DNA from: a virus
Length of the DNA stretch: 47,486 bases
IMG/VR virus record: IMGVR_UViG_3300042904_000264
Span: 1-47,486 of that record
Reading direction: 5' to 3' (one strand)
The first letter of the stretch is position 1, and each line of letters starts with the position of its first letter. This document shows positions 8,316 to 16,852 of this stretch, piece by piece. Made by a program: the position numbers and the translations under genes. The notes beneath the pieces were generated by a model. The model was not told the origin of the DNA. It searched no databases and saw only the letters and a program-made list of their open reading frames with translations.

Positions 8316-8992
8316 TAATTACACTTTTACACCCATCGAGAAGTCGGCCACAAAAGTCGCGTGAAACATATGAGTATTGGATGTCACAGACATCAGGAAC
8401 GGTAGAAATTGAACACATCCTTTCGTTGGATTTTAGTGATCCTTTTAACGAAGATTATTCAATGGTTGAAAAAGAGGGAGAAAAAGAACATAAGCCGTTC
8501 GGTAAAAATTCACACACAATAATCGATCATAACGACTGTGTTGTGGAAGCGACAAATCAAGCTGCAAAATTGGCAAAAGGTGACATACTAATTTATCTTT
8601 CAGATGATTTTAAGTGTCCGAAGAATTGGGATTTATTACTGGTCGAAAAGTTTAAAGATTTGAACCGGCCGGCGCTCATTAAAGTTGATGATTGTCTGCA
8701 GAAGTTCCACGTACCGGTTCTTACAATTCCAATCATGAACTCCTTATTGTTTAAGAAACTTGGGTATTTCTGGCATCCTGGTTACAGATCAATGTTTGTG
8801 GATGAGGATTTGTTTTGGGTTTGTGAAACAAACGGATTTATGATCTATGCTCCGGACCTACAGTTTCCACACGAACATCCAGCAAATGGTAAGGCTCAAA
8901 GTGATGAAACTTACAAAAGAAGTTCAGCGAATTGGGATCAGGGTAAAGCGATGTTTGCTAAAAGAAAACAGGAAGGATTTAAACTACCATGA
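8312..8992 (+). CDS. Putative GT-A glycosyltransferase
   Basis: A 226-residue protein beginning MIITLLHPSRSRPQKSRETYEYW, with AKGDILIYLSDDFKCPKNWD (about residues 89-108) holding the acidic pair expected of a GT-A donor site, and FVDEDLFWVCETNGF further on. The pattern is like phage and bacterial family 2 transferases that begin with a strand and Arg-rich loop. No transmembrane segment. Overlaps both neighbours by about four bases. Substrate unknown. Confidence 0.7.
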   Translation: MIITLLHPSRSRPQKSRETYEYWMSQTSGTVEIEHILSLDFSDPFNEDYSMVEKEGEKEHKPFGKNSHTIIDHNDCVVEATNQAAKLAKGDILIYLSDDFKCPKNWDLLLVEKFKDLNRPALIKVDDCLQKFHVPVLTIPIMNSLLFKKLGYFWHPGYRSMFVDEDLFWVCETNGFMIYAPDLQFPHEHPANGKAQSDETYKRSSANWDQGKAMFAKRKQEGFKLP

Positions 8993-9570
8993 TTCTTTCA
9001 ATACTCATACCGACATTGCCAGACCGAGTTCATTTTTTTGCAGAACTGAGGGATTCAATTATCAACGATTGCCCACCTGAATTATTAGGGCAAATCGAAA
9101 TAGTTAGTGATCATCGACCGCGCGCTGGGTTGGAAGGTGGAGTCACTACCGGTGTCAAGCGAAACGATATGTTGATGAAAGCGAAGAGTGAATATGTGTG
9201 GCAAGTTGATGATGATGATAAGCTATTCCCATATGCGATATCTGAAGTGATAAATGCCTGTAAAACCGGTGCTGATGTAATCGGAATTAATGGTATCATG
9301 ACAACCGATGGATTGAATGAACAAGGGTGGGAGATACGTTTGGGTCATGCTTACAAAGCAGAGATACGGGACGGAAGAGAATATTATTTCCGGTTTCCGA
9401 ATCACATCACCCCTATGAAAAGAGAACACGCATTGAAAGTCAAATTCCCAAACAAAACAATATTTGAGGATTATGAATGGGCTTGTGCTCTTCGAGATCT
9501 AGGAGTTTTAAAAACACAAACCGTAATTGACAAACCAGTTTATCATTATAGAGTAAGATCAAAAAAATAA
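8989..9570 (+). CDS. Family 2-like glycosyltransferase
   Basis: A 193-residue protein, MILSILIPTLPDRVHFFAELRD..., with the GT2 opening strand, the GVKRNDMLMKAKSEYVWQVDDDDKLFP segment (DxD-like motif at about residues 73-77) and a C-terminal EDYEWACALRDLG block that fits the catalytic-base/acceptor region. Shorter than full GT2 proteins, so it is a minimal catalytic domain. It lies in a tightly spaced operon of such genes. Confidence 0.8.
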   Translation: MILSILIPTLPDRVHFFAELRDSIINDCPPELLGQIEIVSDHRPRAGLEGGVTTGVKRNDMLMKAKSEYVWQVDDDDKLFPYAISEVINACKTGADVIGINGIMTTDGLNEQGWEIRLGHAYKAEIRDGREYYFRFPNHITPMKREHALKVKFPNKTIFEDYEWACALRDLGVLKTQTVIDKPVYHYRVRSKK

Positions 9571-9574
9571 ACAT

Positions 9575-10186
9575 ATGTATTCACAAGGTAAAGAAGAGGA
9601 AGTTATTGTAAAATTCTTCAACGGGAGAAATGGAACTCTCCTTAGTATTGGAGAGAATGATGGAAAAACATTTTCAAATTCTCTGCGATTGATTGAATTA
9701 GGATGGGATGCTGTTCTGGTAGAACCTTCACCTGTTGCTTTTCAAAAGATGTTCGATCTGCACAAGGACAATAAAAAAGTGTGCATGGCCAGGGTTGCTA
9801 TAGGAATTGTTAATGGTAAAGGTGTTCTTCACGAATCAGGACATCATCTCCCGAATCAATCTGATGTGGCATTACTAAGTTCATTAAAGAAGGAAGAAAC
9901 CGTTAAGTGGAAGCGAGTGGACTTCAAAGAGCAGGATGTGGACGTTTTAGATTTCAAGACATTCCAAACCCTAGTGCCTAAAAAGAATTATGATTTCATA
10001 ACCATTGACGCAGAGGGAATGGATATCGAGATCCTTAAGCAAATCAACTTATCAAAAACGCATCTTCTTTGTATAGAGTATAATGAAAATGTGCAGGCGA
10101 AGGATGAAATAATAAAGTATTGCGCAGAGTTCGGAATGTGTAATCTTCTTTATCAATCCGGAGAAAATTTGATAATAAGCAGATGA
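9575..10186 (+). CDS. FkbM-type SAM-dependent methyltransferase
   Basis: A 203-residue protein with the FkbM layout: GTLLSIGENDGKTFSNS (SAM-binding motif I, about residues 21-37), WDAVLVEPSP (acidic ribose contact, about 47-56) and NYDFITIDAEGMDIEILKQI (motif IV, about 137-156). FkbM enzymes O-methylate sugars or small molecules, which fits its place between glycosyltransferases. It overlaps the next gene by four bases. Confidence 0.85.
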   Translation: MYSQGKEEEVIVKFFNGRNGTLLSIGENDGKTFSNSLRLIELGWDAVLVEPSPVAFQKMFDLHKDNKKVCMARVAIGIVNGKGVLHESGHHLPNQSDVALLSSLKKEETVKWKRVDFKEQDVDVLDFKTFQTLVPKKNYDFITIDAEGMDIEILKQINLSKTHLLCIEYNENVQAKDEIIKYCAEFGMCNLLYQSGENLIISR

Positions 10187-10389
10187 AGCGGATACTAAAA
10201 GGTATTGAGGTTAATAAGATCTTTAAAGTAATTGATAGCTGTTATACCAGTGAGCACTTACACACTACTTGGTTATGGATTATTGGAATGAACTTAGATC
10301 AGAATCAGACATTCAATGCGCTTAGCTTTTTAAAACACATCGAAAACAGAGAACGTAAATTAAAACTATATGAAACGACCATACTTTGA
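10183..10389 (+). CDS. Small hypothetical protein (68 aa)
   Basis: MKRILKGIEVNKIFKVIDSCYTSEHLHTTWLWIIGMN... overlaps the stop of the methyltransferase by four bases and overlaps the start of the next small gene by 20 bases, suggesting translation coupling. Mixed hydrophobic and charged residues; no clear membrane helix or motif. Function unknown. Confidence 0.55.
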   Translation: MKRILKGIEVNKIFKVIDSCYTSEHLHTTWLWIIGMNLDQNQTFNALSFLKHIENRERKLKLYETTIL

Positions 10390-10495
10390 CAACTGGCAAA
10401 GAGGACTTATAAAGTCCAATACCCTCACCGGAGCACTAGTGCTACTGAAGCTAAAGAAAGAAATCTTATTAAGAAACATATCAAGACTATTCTAA
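10370..10495 (+). CDS. Very small protein in the island (41 aa)
   Basis: An ATG at 10370 opens a 41-codon frame (MKRPYFDNWQRGLIKSNTL..., ending RNISRLF) whose TAA at 10493-10495 shares a base with the ATG of the next gene at 10495. The start/stop overlap and the same-strand packing suggest a real gene. Basic; no recognised family. Confidence 0.5.
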   Translation: MKRPYFDNWQRGLIKSNTLTGALVLLKLKKEILLRNISRLF

Positions 10496-11235
10496 TGAAC
10501 TCAAAAACCGTCATTTTAAATTTTGCGAATAACGTGGGGCGATATGCTCAAATGCAAAAGCGATTAATCCAGGCGCTGGATAAAGTAGGATACAAAGGAG
10601 ATTTGGGGTTCTTCCAACATGAAGAACATATTCACCATAACTGCCCTTACCATAAATCAGAAGATCCACAACACCATCAGGAAGGTAAGGTGGTTCCATA
10701 TGCTTTCAAAGCATGGGCTATAAATGAAGCCGTAAAAAAAGGATATGAAACAATCATATGGATGGATTCTGCCGTTTACCCTAGCAGGGATATAACTCCA
10801 TTCATTGATCACATCAATCAACACGGTTATATATTTTTTGATAACATCGGCTACTCTGTTGGTGATTACACCTCAGATGCTTGTTTAAATAAGCATGGAT
10901 GGAGCAGGGAAAAAGCCTTTGGTGCAAAGATGATCATGGCTTGTCTAATGGGATTCAATACAAAATCGCTTGACGCAAAGAAGTTTATACATCAATACTT
11001 TGAGGCTGCAAAGGATGGTATAAGTTATCAAGGGTCTTGGAATAATGCCAACGGTGAAGTAAGTGAAGATATGAGAGTGAAAGGTCACCGACATGATCAG
11101 TCGGTTGCGAGCATGATAATCCATGATATGAAGTTGACAATCACAAATGCACAGGATACTTTCTTCGCGTACACTTCACATAAAGGAATTTTAAAAATCG
11201 CGGACAGTGTTTGTCTGTGGTCAGAGGGAATTTAA
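10495..11235 (+). CDS. Putative glycosyltransferase-like protein
   Basis: A 246-residue protein. A Rossmann-like strand is followed by VPYAFKAWAINEAVKKGYETIIWMDSAVYPSRD (about residues 66-98), where WMDSAVYP resembles the donor-site DxD-type motif of GT-A transferases, and by GHRHDQSVASMIIHD (about 196-210), like the HDQ acceptor/catalytic segment of small galactosyl- or mannosyl-transferases. His-rich near residues 41-62. No membrane segment. Exact family uncertain. Confidence 0.6.
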   Translation: MNSKTVILNFANNVGRYAQMQKRLIQALDKVGYKGDLGFFQHEEHIHHNCPYHKSEDPQHHQEGKVVPYAFKAWAINEAVKKGYETIIWMDSAVYPSRDITPFIDHINQHGYIFFDNIGYSVGDYTSDACLNKHGWSREKAFGAKMIMACLMGFNTKSLDAKKFIHQYFEAAKDGISYQGSWNNANGEVSEDMRVKGHRHDQSVASMIIHDMKLTITNAQDTFFAYTSHKGILKIADSVCLWSEGI

Positions 11236-11247
11236 AATAAAAGAAAA

Positions 11248-11850
11248 ATGGGATATACAAGTTTCACACTCACTTTGGTAACTGAATTGTTGGCAAAGTT
11301 TAATCCTAAGTCGGTGATCGATTTAGGTGCACAGAATAATTATGCGCAACCAAAGTTGCCGGCACCATACATGAAAGAGTGGTATGAAGAACAGAAAATT
11401 GATTATCTGGCTATCGATATTAATAATGAGAATGGTGCTGCACCACTCGACTTAAGCAAACCATTACCCGTTGATTTTATTGAACGATGTGATATGTTAG
11501 TTGATGCCGGTACGAGTGAGCATGTGAGTGACGGCAAGGGTGGTCATGATATCAAGGCGATTTATAACTGCTGGAAAACTAAAAACGATCTCCTGAATAT
11601 AGGAGGCATAATGCTAAATGAAAATCCAAAGACGGGGAATTGGCCTGGGCATGGATGTAATTATTATACTCAGGACTTTTACATCAAGTTAGCAGAGTTG
11701 CAAGGTTATGAATTATTAAGTCTGCAGGAGAACGCTGCAATGGGTAACGTCACAGATGGATGGAATGTAACCTGTGTTCTAAGAAAGGTCAATGATCACA
11801 AGTTTATTTCTTTGGAAACTTTCAAGCTTTGTGGTATTAAGACATCGTGA
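11248..11850 (+). CDS. Putative SAM-dependent methyltransferase
   Basis: A 200-residue protein. FNPKSVIDLGAQNNY (about residues 18-32) is a SAM-binding motif I, followed by IDYLAIDINNENGAAPLDLSKPLP, CDMLVDAGTSEHVS and a later GGIMLNENPK segment: the alternating strand layout of class I methyltransferases. The GTSEHV element is common in small-molecule or sugar methyltransferases. It overlaps the following glycosyltransferase by four bases. Confidence 0.7.
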   Translation: MGYTSFTLTLVTELLAKFNPKSVIDLGAQNNYAQPKLPAPYMKEWYEEQKIDYLAIDINNENGAAPLDLSKPLPVDFIERCDMLVDAGTSEHVSDGKGGHDIKAIYNCWKTKNDLLNIGGIMLNENPKTGNWPGHGCNYYTQDFYIKLAELQGYELLSLQENAAMGNVTDGWNVTCVLRKVNDHKFISLETFKLCGIKTS

Positions 11851-12575
11851 AACTAGTAGCAATATATAATGTTTGGGACGGTGTAGAATTACTGCGCGGG
11901 TCCATGGAATGTCTGAAAGATCATGTGGATTTCTTCATTATAGTCCACCAGGATGTGTCAAATTTCGGTGAGAAGTATGACCCCCTTCCAGAGATTAATC
12001 TTGAAGGGGTAAATTATTTCCTAATAAAGTACACTCCGGAACGATTAGGTGGTGCAAATAACGAAAGAGCAAAACGCAATTTAGGTATTGAAGCTGCTAA
12101 GACTTATGGATTCACACACTTCATTCTTATGGATACTGATGAGTATTACCAGGACTTTGGTAAAGCGAAGGAATTATACATTCAATCTGGAGCTTCAGGA
12201 TCCGTATGTAAATTATTCACCTACTTTAAGGAGCCAACCCTTCGTTTTGAAACAGAGGATGGATATTATGTGCCATTTATTCACCAACTGAAGCCAAACA
12301 CTGAAGCTGGCCGAAAGGAATACCCATTCTATGTTGATCCTACCAGGCGAATAAATGAGGTTAATGTGGCGGAGTTACCAGCGCACATGCACCACTTCAG
12401 TTGGGTAAGAAAAGATATTGAGAGGAAGGCGAGAAATTCTAGCGCGAAAGCGAATCTGGAACGCGGAACCATGCTGCAGGATTACCACAATCCAGAAGTC
12501 AAGGAGGGGTTTTATGTGCGAGATTATGATAAGAAATTGATTCGTGTTCCAAACCAATTCAATATTTTATTGTAA
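11847..12575 (+). CDS. GT-A glycosyltransferase, last gene of the island
   Basis: A 242-residue protein with the family 2-like opening MKLVAIYNVWDGVELLRGSMECL and the donor motif THFILMDTDEYYQDFG (DTDE, about residues 95-98). The segment PAHMHHFSWVRKDIERKARNSSA near the C-terminus resembles the acceptor-side lid of sugar transferases. It ends convergent with, and overlapping by nine bases, the minus-strand gene at 12567, which closes the island. Confidence 0.75.
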   Translation: MKLVAIYNVWDGVELLRGSMECLKDHVDFFIIVHQDVSNFGEKYDPLPEINLEGVNYFLIKYTPERLGGANNERAKRNLGIEAAKTYGFTHFILMDTDEYYQDFGKAKELYIQSGASGSVCKLFTYFKEPTLRFETEDGYYVPFIHQLKPNTEAGRKEYPFYVDPTRRINEVNVAELPAHMHHFSWVRKDIERKARNSSAKANLERGTMLQDYHNPEVKEGFYVRDYDKKLIRVPNQFNILL

Positions 12576-12962
12576 TTCATTCCCAGTTAAAGCATAGTAA
12601 AGGTTCTGTAATTGATGGACAAACTTTATATTCGGAACATCCAAATCATAATAGGGGTCATCTCCAAAGCTACTAACAGCAAAGTGGCATTTTGTGCGCC
12701 ACGCGGTTAAGTCGTCAAAATATTTTATAGGATAAAGACCAAGAACACAGTCTTGATCTTGTTTAAACCCAAACTTAACGAGCCATTCTTCAGTTATAGA
12801 AATTGGTTCAAACCATTTGCCAGGATAGTGGTTGCTCACAGTAAATTTTTCCTCTTGAATTAGCGTAACAAGTCCCACACCGTGAAATTGGTTTAGGTGA
12901 TCTTTGTCAGGTTGAACATAATTTCCCAACCTCAACTCGTTTAACTTAATCATTGCTTCCAT
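12567..12962 (-). CDS. Conserved phage hypothetical protein (131 aa)
   Basis: The protein reads MEAMIKLNELRLGNYVQ... ITEEWLVKFGF ... IKFVHQLQNLYYALTGNEL. This layout (NELRxGN near the start, TEEWLxKFGF in the middle, VHQLQNLYxALTGxEL at the end) is frequent in Bacteroidota phages and prophages; its function is unknown to me. It lies directly downstream of the large terminase on the same strand. A start at the fourth codon is also possible. Confidence 0.75.
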   Translation of the reverse strand: MEAMIKLNELRLGNYVQPDKDHLNQFHGVGLVTLIQEEKFTVSNHYPGKWFEPISITEEWLVKFGFKQDQDCVLGLYPIKYFDDLTAWRTKCHFAVSSFGDDPYYDLDVPNIKFVHQLQNLYYALTGNELQ

Positions 12963-12971
12963 ATTTAAAAA

Positions 12972-15005
12972 TTATTTTCTTCTTAATACCATATTCACAT
13001 AGTCCTGCCATGTGTAATTCGGAATCTTCGCTAAACGACAAGCCATCGAGGTGAGTATATCCTTTAAAGCGAGGTTATACACGCGCACATCCCACATGTG
13101 ATTCTGGGCTGTTTGAGATTTCTTAACCCATCTGGCCGCAATACCTTCACCGTCTTTACGCGCTTCAATAACACGATGTTCTGATTCGAAGTGCTCAAAG
13201 TAATTACTAAAAAGATATTTACCTTCGGATGGTGTAGGGAAATTCATAAAGCCTGGCGGCTGCTTATCATCAACACCGTTATTCCATTTTAAAGTCATTA
13301 GACTTGAAAGAATATCTTTCACCTGACCAACTTCAACCAGATATAACTTTGATCTCTCTTTCCCGATTTTAAAAGTCGGTAGATCCTTACCGTATGGTAT
13401 ATACTTATCAACGTCTTTACCTTTCAGTCCCACAATTGTCGGTGTGTTTTTTTTATCGATGTATGGATACGCAAGATGAGAGTAGTGGCCAGTGTCAATT
13501 CCGGTCATGAGTATCTTCATTTTGCGGCCCGTATCTGTCATGTAAAAGGTATCAAGGATTTTATCAAGTTCGTTCCAAACAGAGTTAGGTTTATTGTGTT
13601 CATACGTCCACCTTTCACGATCTTCTTTGTGCTTTAGTGTAGATTCCCTTGGAATAAATGTACCAATGCTACCATGAACAACACTGTAACTCGATCCTGT
13701 TTCACTCCATGCTACAACCTCATAATCCAAGCGCGCATCATCTATAAATCCACGCGCCTCATTCCGGATAGTACCGTTCAAGTCACAAGCGCAGGTTAAC
13801 AAAACAATCTTACCATTACCATCCTGCTCCGAAATCTTCTCAGGTATAGTGCCGATCTCATAGTTTCGAACGTTCCTTTGTAAGTCTGAAGCTTCTGGTG
13901 CCTCACCTTGTTGCTCATAAGTCTCACCGAGAACTACGTTAACAAATGTTTGGTACTTTTTTTCTTTTCTTTTTTCACCTGCGGGGTTGGCCTGAATGTA
14001 CTGATTAACGTAGAACTCCCACGAATCCATACCAGGAGGTGCATATAAACTACTTATTTGATAGGAGTAATGATCTTTTTCTTTTGGAATGACGGTCGGA
14101 ACCCACATGCCATTGAGATTCATTTCGTATTTATGAGTGTCATTAAAGAACTGCGAGCACTTCTGACAGATATATCCGACACTTTCAGAGATCACGGATC
14201 CGTGATTATCAAGTTTCCATGTGATACCAGCTGATTCTTTTTCATCTATTGGAACTGACCACTTCAACACTATGGGTTGGTTGCAGCAAGGACAGGGTAC
14301 GTTGTAAAACCTCTGATCACCTAACTCAAATACTTCCTCAATGTTACTTTGCCCTTTAACTTGTGGAGATGATACCCAATATATTTTTTTCTTATGGGCA
14401 AAGGATGATGTTCTTTTCTGAACTAACTCACGTGTGGCACCGGCTTCTTTTGAACTGGAAGGCGCTGCATCATAATCATCCACAATCATAATCATAACAT
14501 CATGCTGCCTGAGTAAATTGTGATTTGTAACGCTTCCACTTTTAAAGTCACCACCAGCGAACTCTTTACTTTTGTTGGTGTCACCGGTCCTGCTGTTCTT
14601 CGCCCTTAAAATACTCGGACGAATTAAAGGTCGTAACCCACAATTATCAATCATATGATCGATCTTTACCACCGCAGCTTCTGAAAGATCACTATGACCA
14701 GTTAAAAACATGATATTGCCTGGATTCTGTGATATGGTATAACCAACCACAGGATTGAGAACCGCTGCAGTTCCACCGAGCTGCGCACCCTTCATGATGG
14801 AAATCTCTTTTGCAGGATGATCCTTGGCGGCACAATCCAAAGGCTCTCGCCAATAAGGTGTAAGGTTAAAGGAGAATGGGCCAGGAAAAGCAGATCCGCG
14901 TGGCATGATCATGTTTTGTTCGTACCATTCTGAAGGTTTGATATCGGACACATGTAAGCGCGTACCTTCAATGATATCTTCTAAAATGCTTTCGTAAATT
15001 TCCAT
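12972..15005 (-). CDS. terL: Terminase large subunit, GpA family
   Basis: A 677-residue packaging motor of the lambda gpA type. The N-terminal ATPase has a divergent Walker A, KGAQLGGTAAV (about residues 72-82), and Walker B MIMIVDDYDAAP (about 170-181). A zinc-binding pair of CxxC motifs follows (CPCCNQP near 238, CQKCSQF near 280). The C-terminal nuclease region contains MTGIDTGHYSHLAYPY (about 507-522). GpA-family terminases usually cut at cos sites, consistent with the Nu1-like gene just upstream and a lambda-like head. Confidence 0.93.
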   Translation of the reverse strand: MEIYESILEDIIEGTRLHVSDIKPSEWYEQNMIMPRGSAFPGPFSFNLTPYWREPLDCAAKDHPAKEISIMKGAQLGGTAAVLNPVVGYTISQNPGNIMFLTGHSDLSEAAVVKIDHMIDNCGLRPLIRPSILRAKNSRTGDTNKSKEFAGGDFKSGSVTNHNLLRQHDVMIMIVDDYDAAPSSSKEAGATRELVQKRTSSFAHKKKIYWVSSPQVKGQSNIEEVFELGDQRFYNVPCPCCNQPIVLKWSVPIDEKESAGITWKLDNHGSVISESVGYICQKCSQFFNDTHKYEMNLNGMWVPTVIPKEKDHYSYQISSLYAPPGMDSWEFYVNQYIQANPAGEKRKEKKYQTFVNVVLGETYEQQGEAPEASDLQRNVRNYEIGTIPEKISEQDGNGKIVLLTCACDLNGTIRNEARGFIDDARLDYEVVAWSETGSSYSVVHGSIGTFIPRESTLKHKEDRERWTYEHNKPNSVWNELDKILDTFYMTDTGRKMKILMTGIDTGHYSHLAYPYIDKKNTPTIVGLKGKDVDKYIPYGKDLPTFKIGKERSKLYLVEVGQVKDILSSLMTLKWNNGVDDKQPPGFMNFPTPSEGKYLFSNYFEHFESEHRVIEARKDGEGIAARWVKKSQTAQNHMWDVRVYNLALKDILTSMACRLAKIPNYTWQDYVNMVLRRK

Positions 15006-15006
15006 G

Positions 15007-15645
15007 CTAACCGTGTTCCCCTACAGCTTTACTCGCACTATACTCCTCAACAATGTTCTTAATTCCTTTTTTTGTGGCAGCGATCGCAGCATCGACAGAT
15101 TTATTTACAATAGAAACCAACTGCTTTCTAAGATCCGCTACCTCAACACTACTGAGTTGTTTTTTTTGAGATATAATTACTATCAAATTCTCACTGGCTT
15201 CGTTGTACGCAACCTTTATACTCTCTGAGTGCTGGATGAACAGAGGCTTTACAATCTCAGTGGGGATTAATTCGCCACGTAACTTTTCAATCTGAAGTTG
15301 CCGGTGTTCAGTGTCAGCAATTTTTTTATTCAGTTCAGCCTGTTTAAGTTCTTTGTCCAATTCGTAACCGGACAAATTACCATTGGAAGCAGGTGTTCTT
15401 TTGTTTTTTTTTGAAGAATCCTGTGTCGGTGATGCATCTTTTTTTTCTGGAACCTCAACTTTAAGTGGAATGACAACCCCGGTTTTTTCACGCCTCTTCT
15501 TTAAAAAGTCAGCGTTCTTCTCTTCAGAATCATCGATTTTATCATCTTTAGTCAGGGTAATTTTCTGCCGTTTAATGTAAACTGCCAGGGCATTTGTAGC
15601 CAGACCGCAGAGCTCCGCAAATTGTTTTTTAGTGTGTAATGCCAC
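15007..15645 (-). CDS. terS: Terminase small subunit (Nu1-like)
   Basis: A 212-residue protein one base upstream of terL. The N-terminus MALHTKKQFAELCGLATNALAVYIKRQKI (about residues 1-29) reads as a helix-turn-helix DNA-binding unit. A charged linker and long coiled-coil-forming helix follow (GYELDKELKQAELNKKIADTEHRQLQIEKLRGE), then a C-terminal helical part that probably binds TerL. The architecture matches Nu1-type small terminases. The palindromes at 15659-15767 upstream are candidate binding sites. Confidence 0.8.
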   Translation of the reverse strand: MALHTKKQFAELCGLATNALAVYIKRQKITLTKDDKIDDSEEKNADFLKKRREKTGVVIPLKVEVPEKKDASPTQDSSKKNKRTPASNGNLSGYELDKELKQAELNKKIADTEHRQLQIEKLRGELIPTEIVKPLFIQHSESIKVAYNEASENLIVIISQKKQLSSVEVADLRKQLVSIVNKSVDAAIAATKKGIKNIVEEYSASKAVGEHG

Positions 15646-15658
15646 GTTGAAGTTCTAT

Positions 15659-15767
15659 TTGTTGCAACAACGTAAATGCTATAAAATCAGTTATTTATAG
15701 TGTTGCCACGATAGAAGTATAAGCATTTTTAGATATTGTTGCAACAAAAATAGGTTTGTTGCAACAG
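15659..15767. repeat. TTGTTGCAACAA palindrome cluster upstream of terS (candidate cos/pac or operator)
   Basis: The perfect 12-base palindrome TTGTTGCAACAA occurs at 15659-15670 and 15736-15747, an 11/12 copy lies at 15756-15767, and a degraded copy (AGTGTTGCCACG) at 15699-15710. The last two full sites are centred exactly 20 bases apart, two helical turns. They flank a minus-strand -7 box (15745-15752). In lambda, the sites bound by the small terminase lie just upstream of its gene, so a packaging site is plausible. A regulator-binding cluster at the late promoter is the alternative. The rest of the 325-bp gap (15768-15970) shows no convincing gene. Confidence 0.6.
15745..15752 (-). promoter_or_regulatory. 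Candidate -7 box of the terS late promoter
   Basis: CAAAAATA on the plus strand reads TATTTTTG on the minus strand, matching TAnnTTTG. It overlaps the end of one TTGTTGCAACAA palindrome and sits next to another. No good TTG at the expected distance, so activation by a bound protein would be plausible. Leader to the terS ATG would be roughly 90 bases. Confidence 0.35.
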
Positions 15768-15970
15768 ATTTTAAGCTTGTTTTAAGCCATTACAGGGTGG
15801 CGTTTTTCATTGGAGAAATCAGATTAGCGAGGTTCTGAAAATGCGGCATAGGTCAAGGAAATGGCAACAGCCTCTGAAATATGTGTAATGAGGGACAAAA
15901 ACGCGGCTTCGCATATATTGCGTAGAACCAATATCGTTGGGGGAGTACCTTTGATGATCAATAAGTTATT

Positions 15971-16810
15971 TTATTTTAATCTATTCCTAGCTGCGGTTTG
16001 TTCCTCGTACCAAAATTTCTGCGTTACAAAGTCGAACGGCCAATCCTTTACAGCTTTGCGCTTGATATTGTTATCATTAGGGATATTTTTCATGAAGTTG
16101 TAAGCTGATAGCTGCTCTTTTATCCAATACTCTTGTGTTATATAGTCATCTGGCCATTTACTTGATGCGACTGCCTTGATTTGTTTAACTATTTCGTACT
16201 CCATGGCCAGTTCATTTGCCTCTAAGTCAGATTGTAGATCTTGGATTTCCTTGTCTCGTTCTCGTTCAATTCTCATGTCTGTGCATACTAAAACAGAAAA
16301 TTCTTCTCCAGTTTGACTGGTTTTTATTAGGTATTCAAACCTTTTATTTCCACTAACCCAATAGTATTTAACTCCATGAATACTATTTTCCCTCGGAGAT
16401 CCAAACGTATGGACAAGATTGGAGAAAATGTCCTTATTAAAATCTCTCATTGTGTCTTTCTGAATAATCTCACCCAACAATGGGTATTCTTCAGTCCTCC
16501 ATAATTTATTTTTATAAAAATGAAACCTGATTCCATCAATTAAATTGAAATGATCAGTTTCATTTCTTACTGCCAAAGAACTATCAGAAAGCAATGTGTA
16601 ATTGTGTTGTTTTATGAAGCCGTAAACCTGATCAACAGAATTACCAAATTTAAAAAAGCTGATGCTGTCGTAAGTTTTTCCGGTTGCCAAGCTTGAATCT
16701 TCTATTTCGCGTGCAGTTTTATGGTGCCATGACTTTTCAGTAAGGTCGTTTTTTTGAGTTTCACATGAGTTGAATAAAATAATGCAAGCGACAATCGATA
16801 ATATTCTCAT
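15971..16810 (-). CDS. Predicted lipoprotein with duplicated C-terminal motif (possible moron)
   Basis: A 279-residue protein whose N-terminus MRILSIVACIILFNSCETQ carries a lipobox with Cys16, so it should be an envelope lipoprotein. The C-terminus contains two related segments, AVASSKWPDDYITQEYWIKE (about 216-235) and AVKDWPFDFVTQKFWYEEQT (about 254-273). It lies between terS and the integrase, next to the probable prophage end, a common place for genes expressed from the prophage. A lysogenic-conversion or superinfection role is inference; the function is not recognised. Confidence 0.7.
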   Translation of the reverse strand: MRILSIVACIILFNSCETQKNDLTEKSWHHKTAREIEDSSLATGKTYDSISFFKFGNSVDQVYGFIKQHNYTLLSDSSLAVRNETDHFNLIDGIRFHFYKNKLWRTEEYPLLGEIIQKDTMRDFNKDIFSNLVHTFGSPRENSIHGVKYYWVSGNKRFEYLIKTSQTGEEFSVLVCTDMRIERERDKEIQDLQSDLEANELAMEYEIVKQIKAVASSKWPDDYITQEYWIKEQLSAYNFMKNIPNDNNIKRKAVKDWPFDFVTQKFWYEEQTAARNRLK

Positions 16811-16852
16811 AGATACATTTGAAAATCAAATATAAGAGAATATTTCAATTAA

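Noticed and set aside
15861-15960. Short plus-strand frame with MRDKNAASHILRRTN, faintly like the C-terminal end of a TnpB transposase
   Set aside because: The resemblance covers about fifteen residues, lacks the zinc-ribbon cysteines and has no upstream transposase sequence or transposon ends. Treated as chance.
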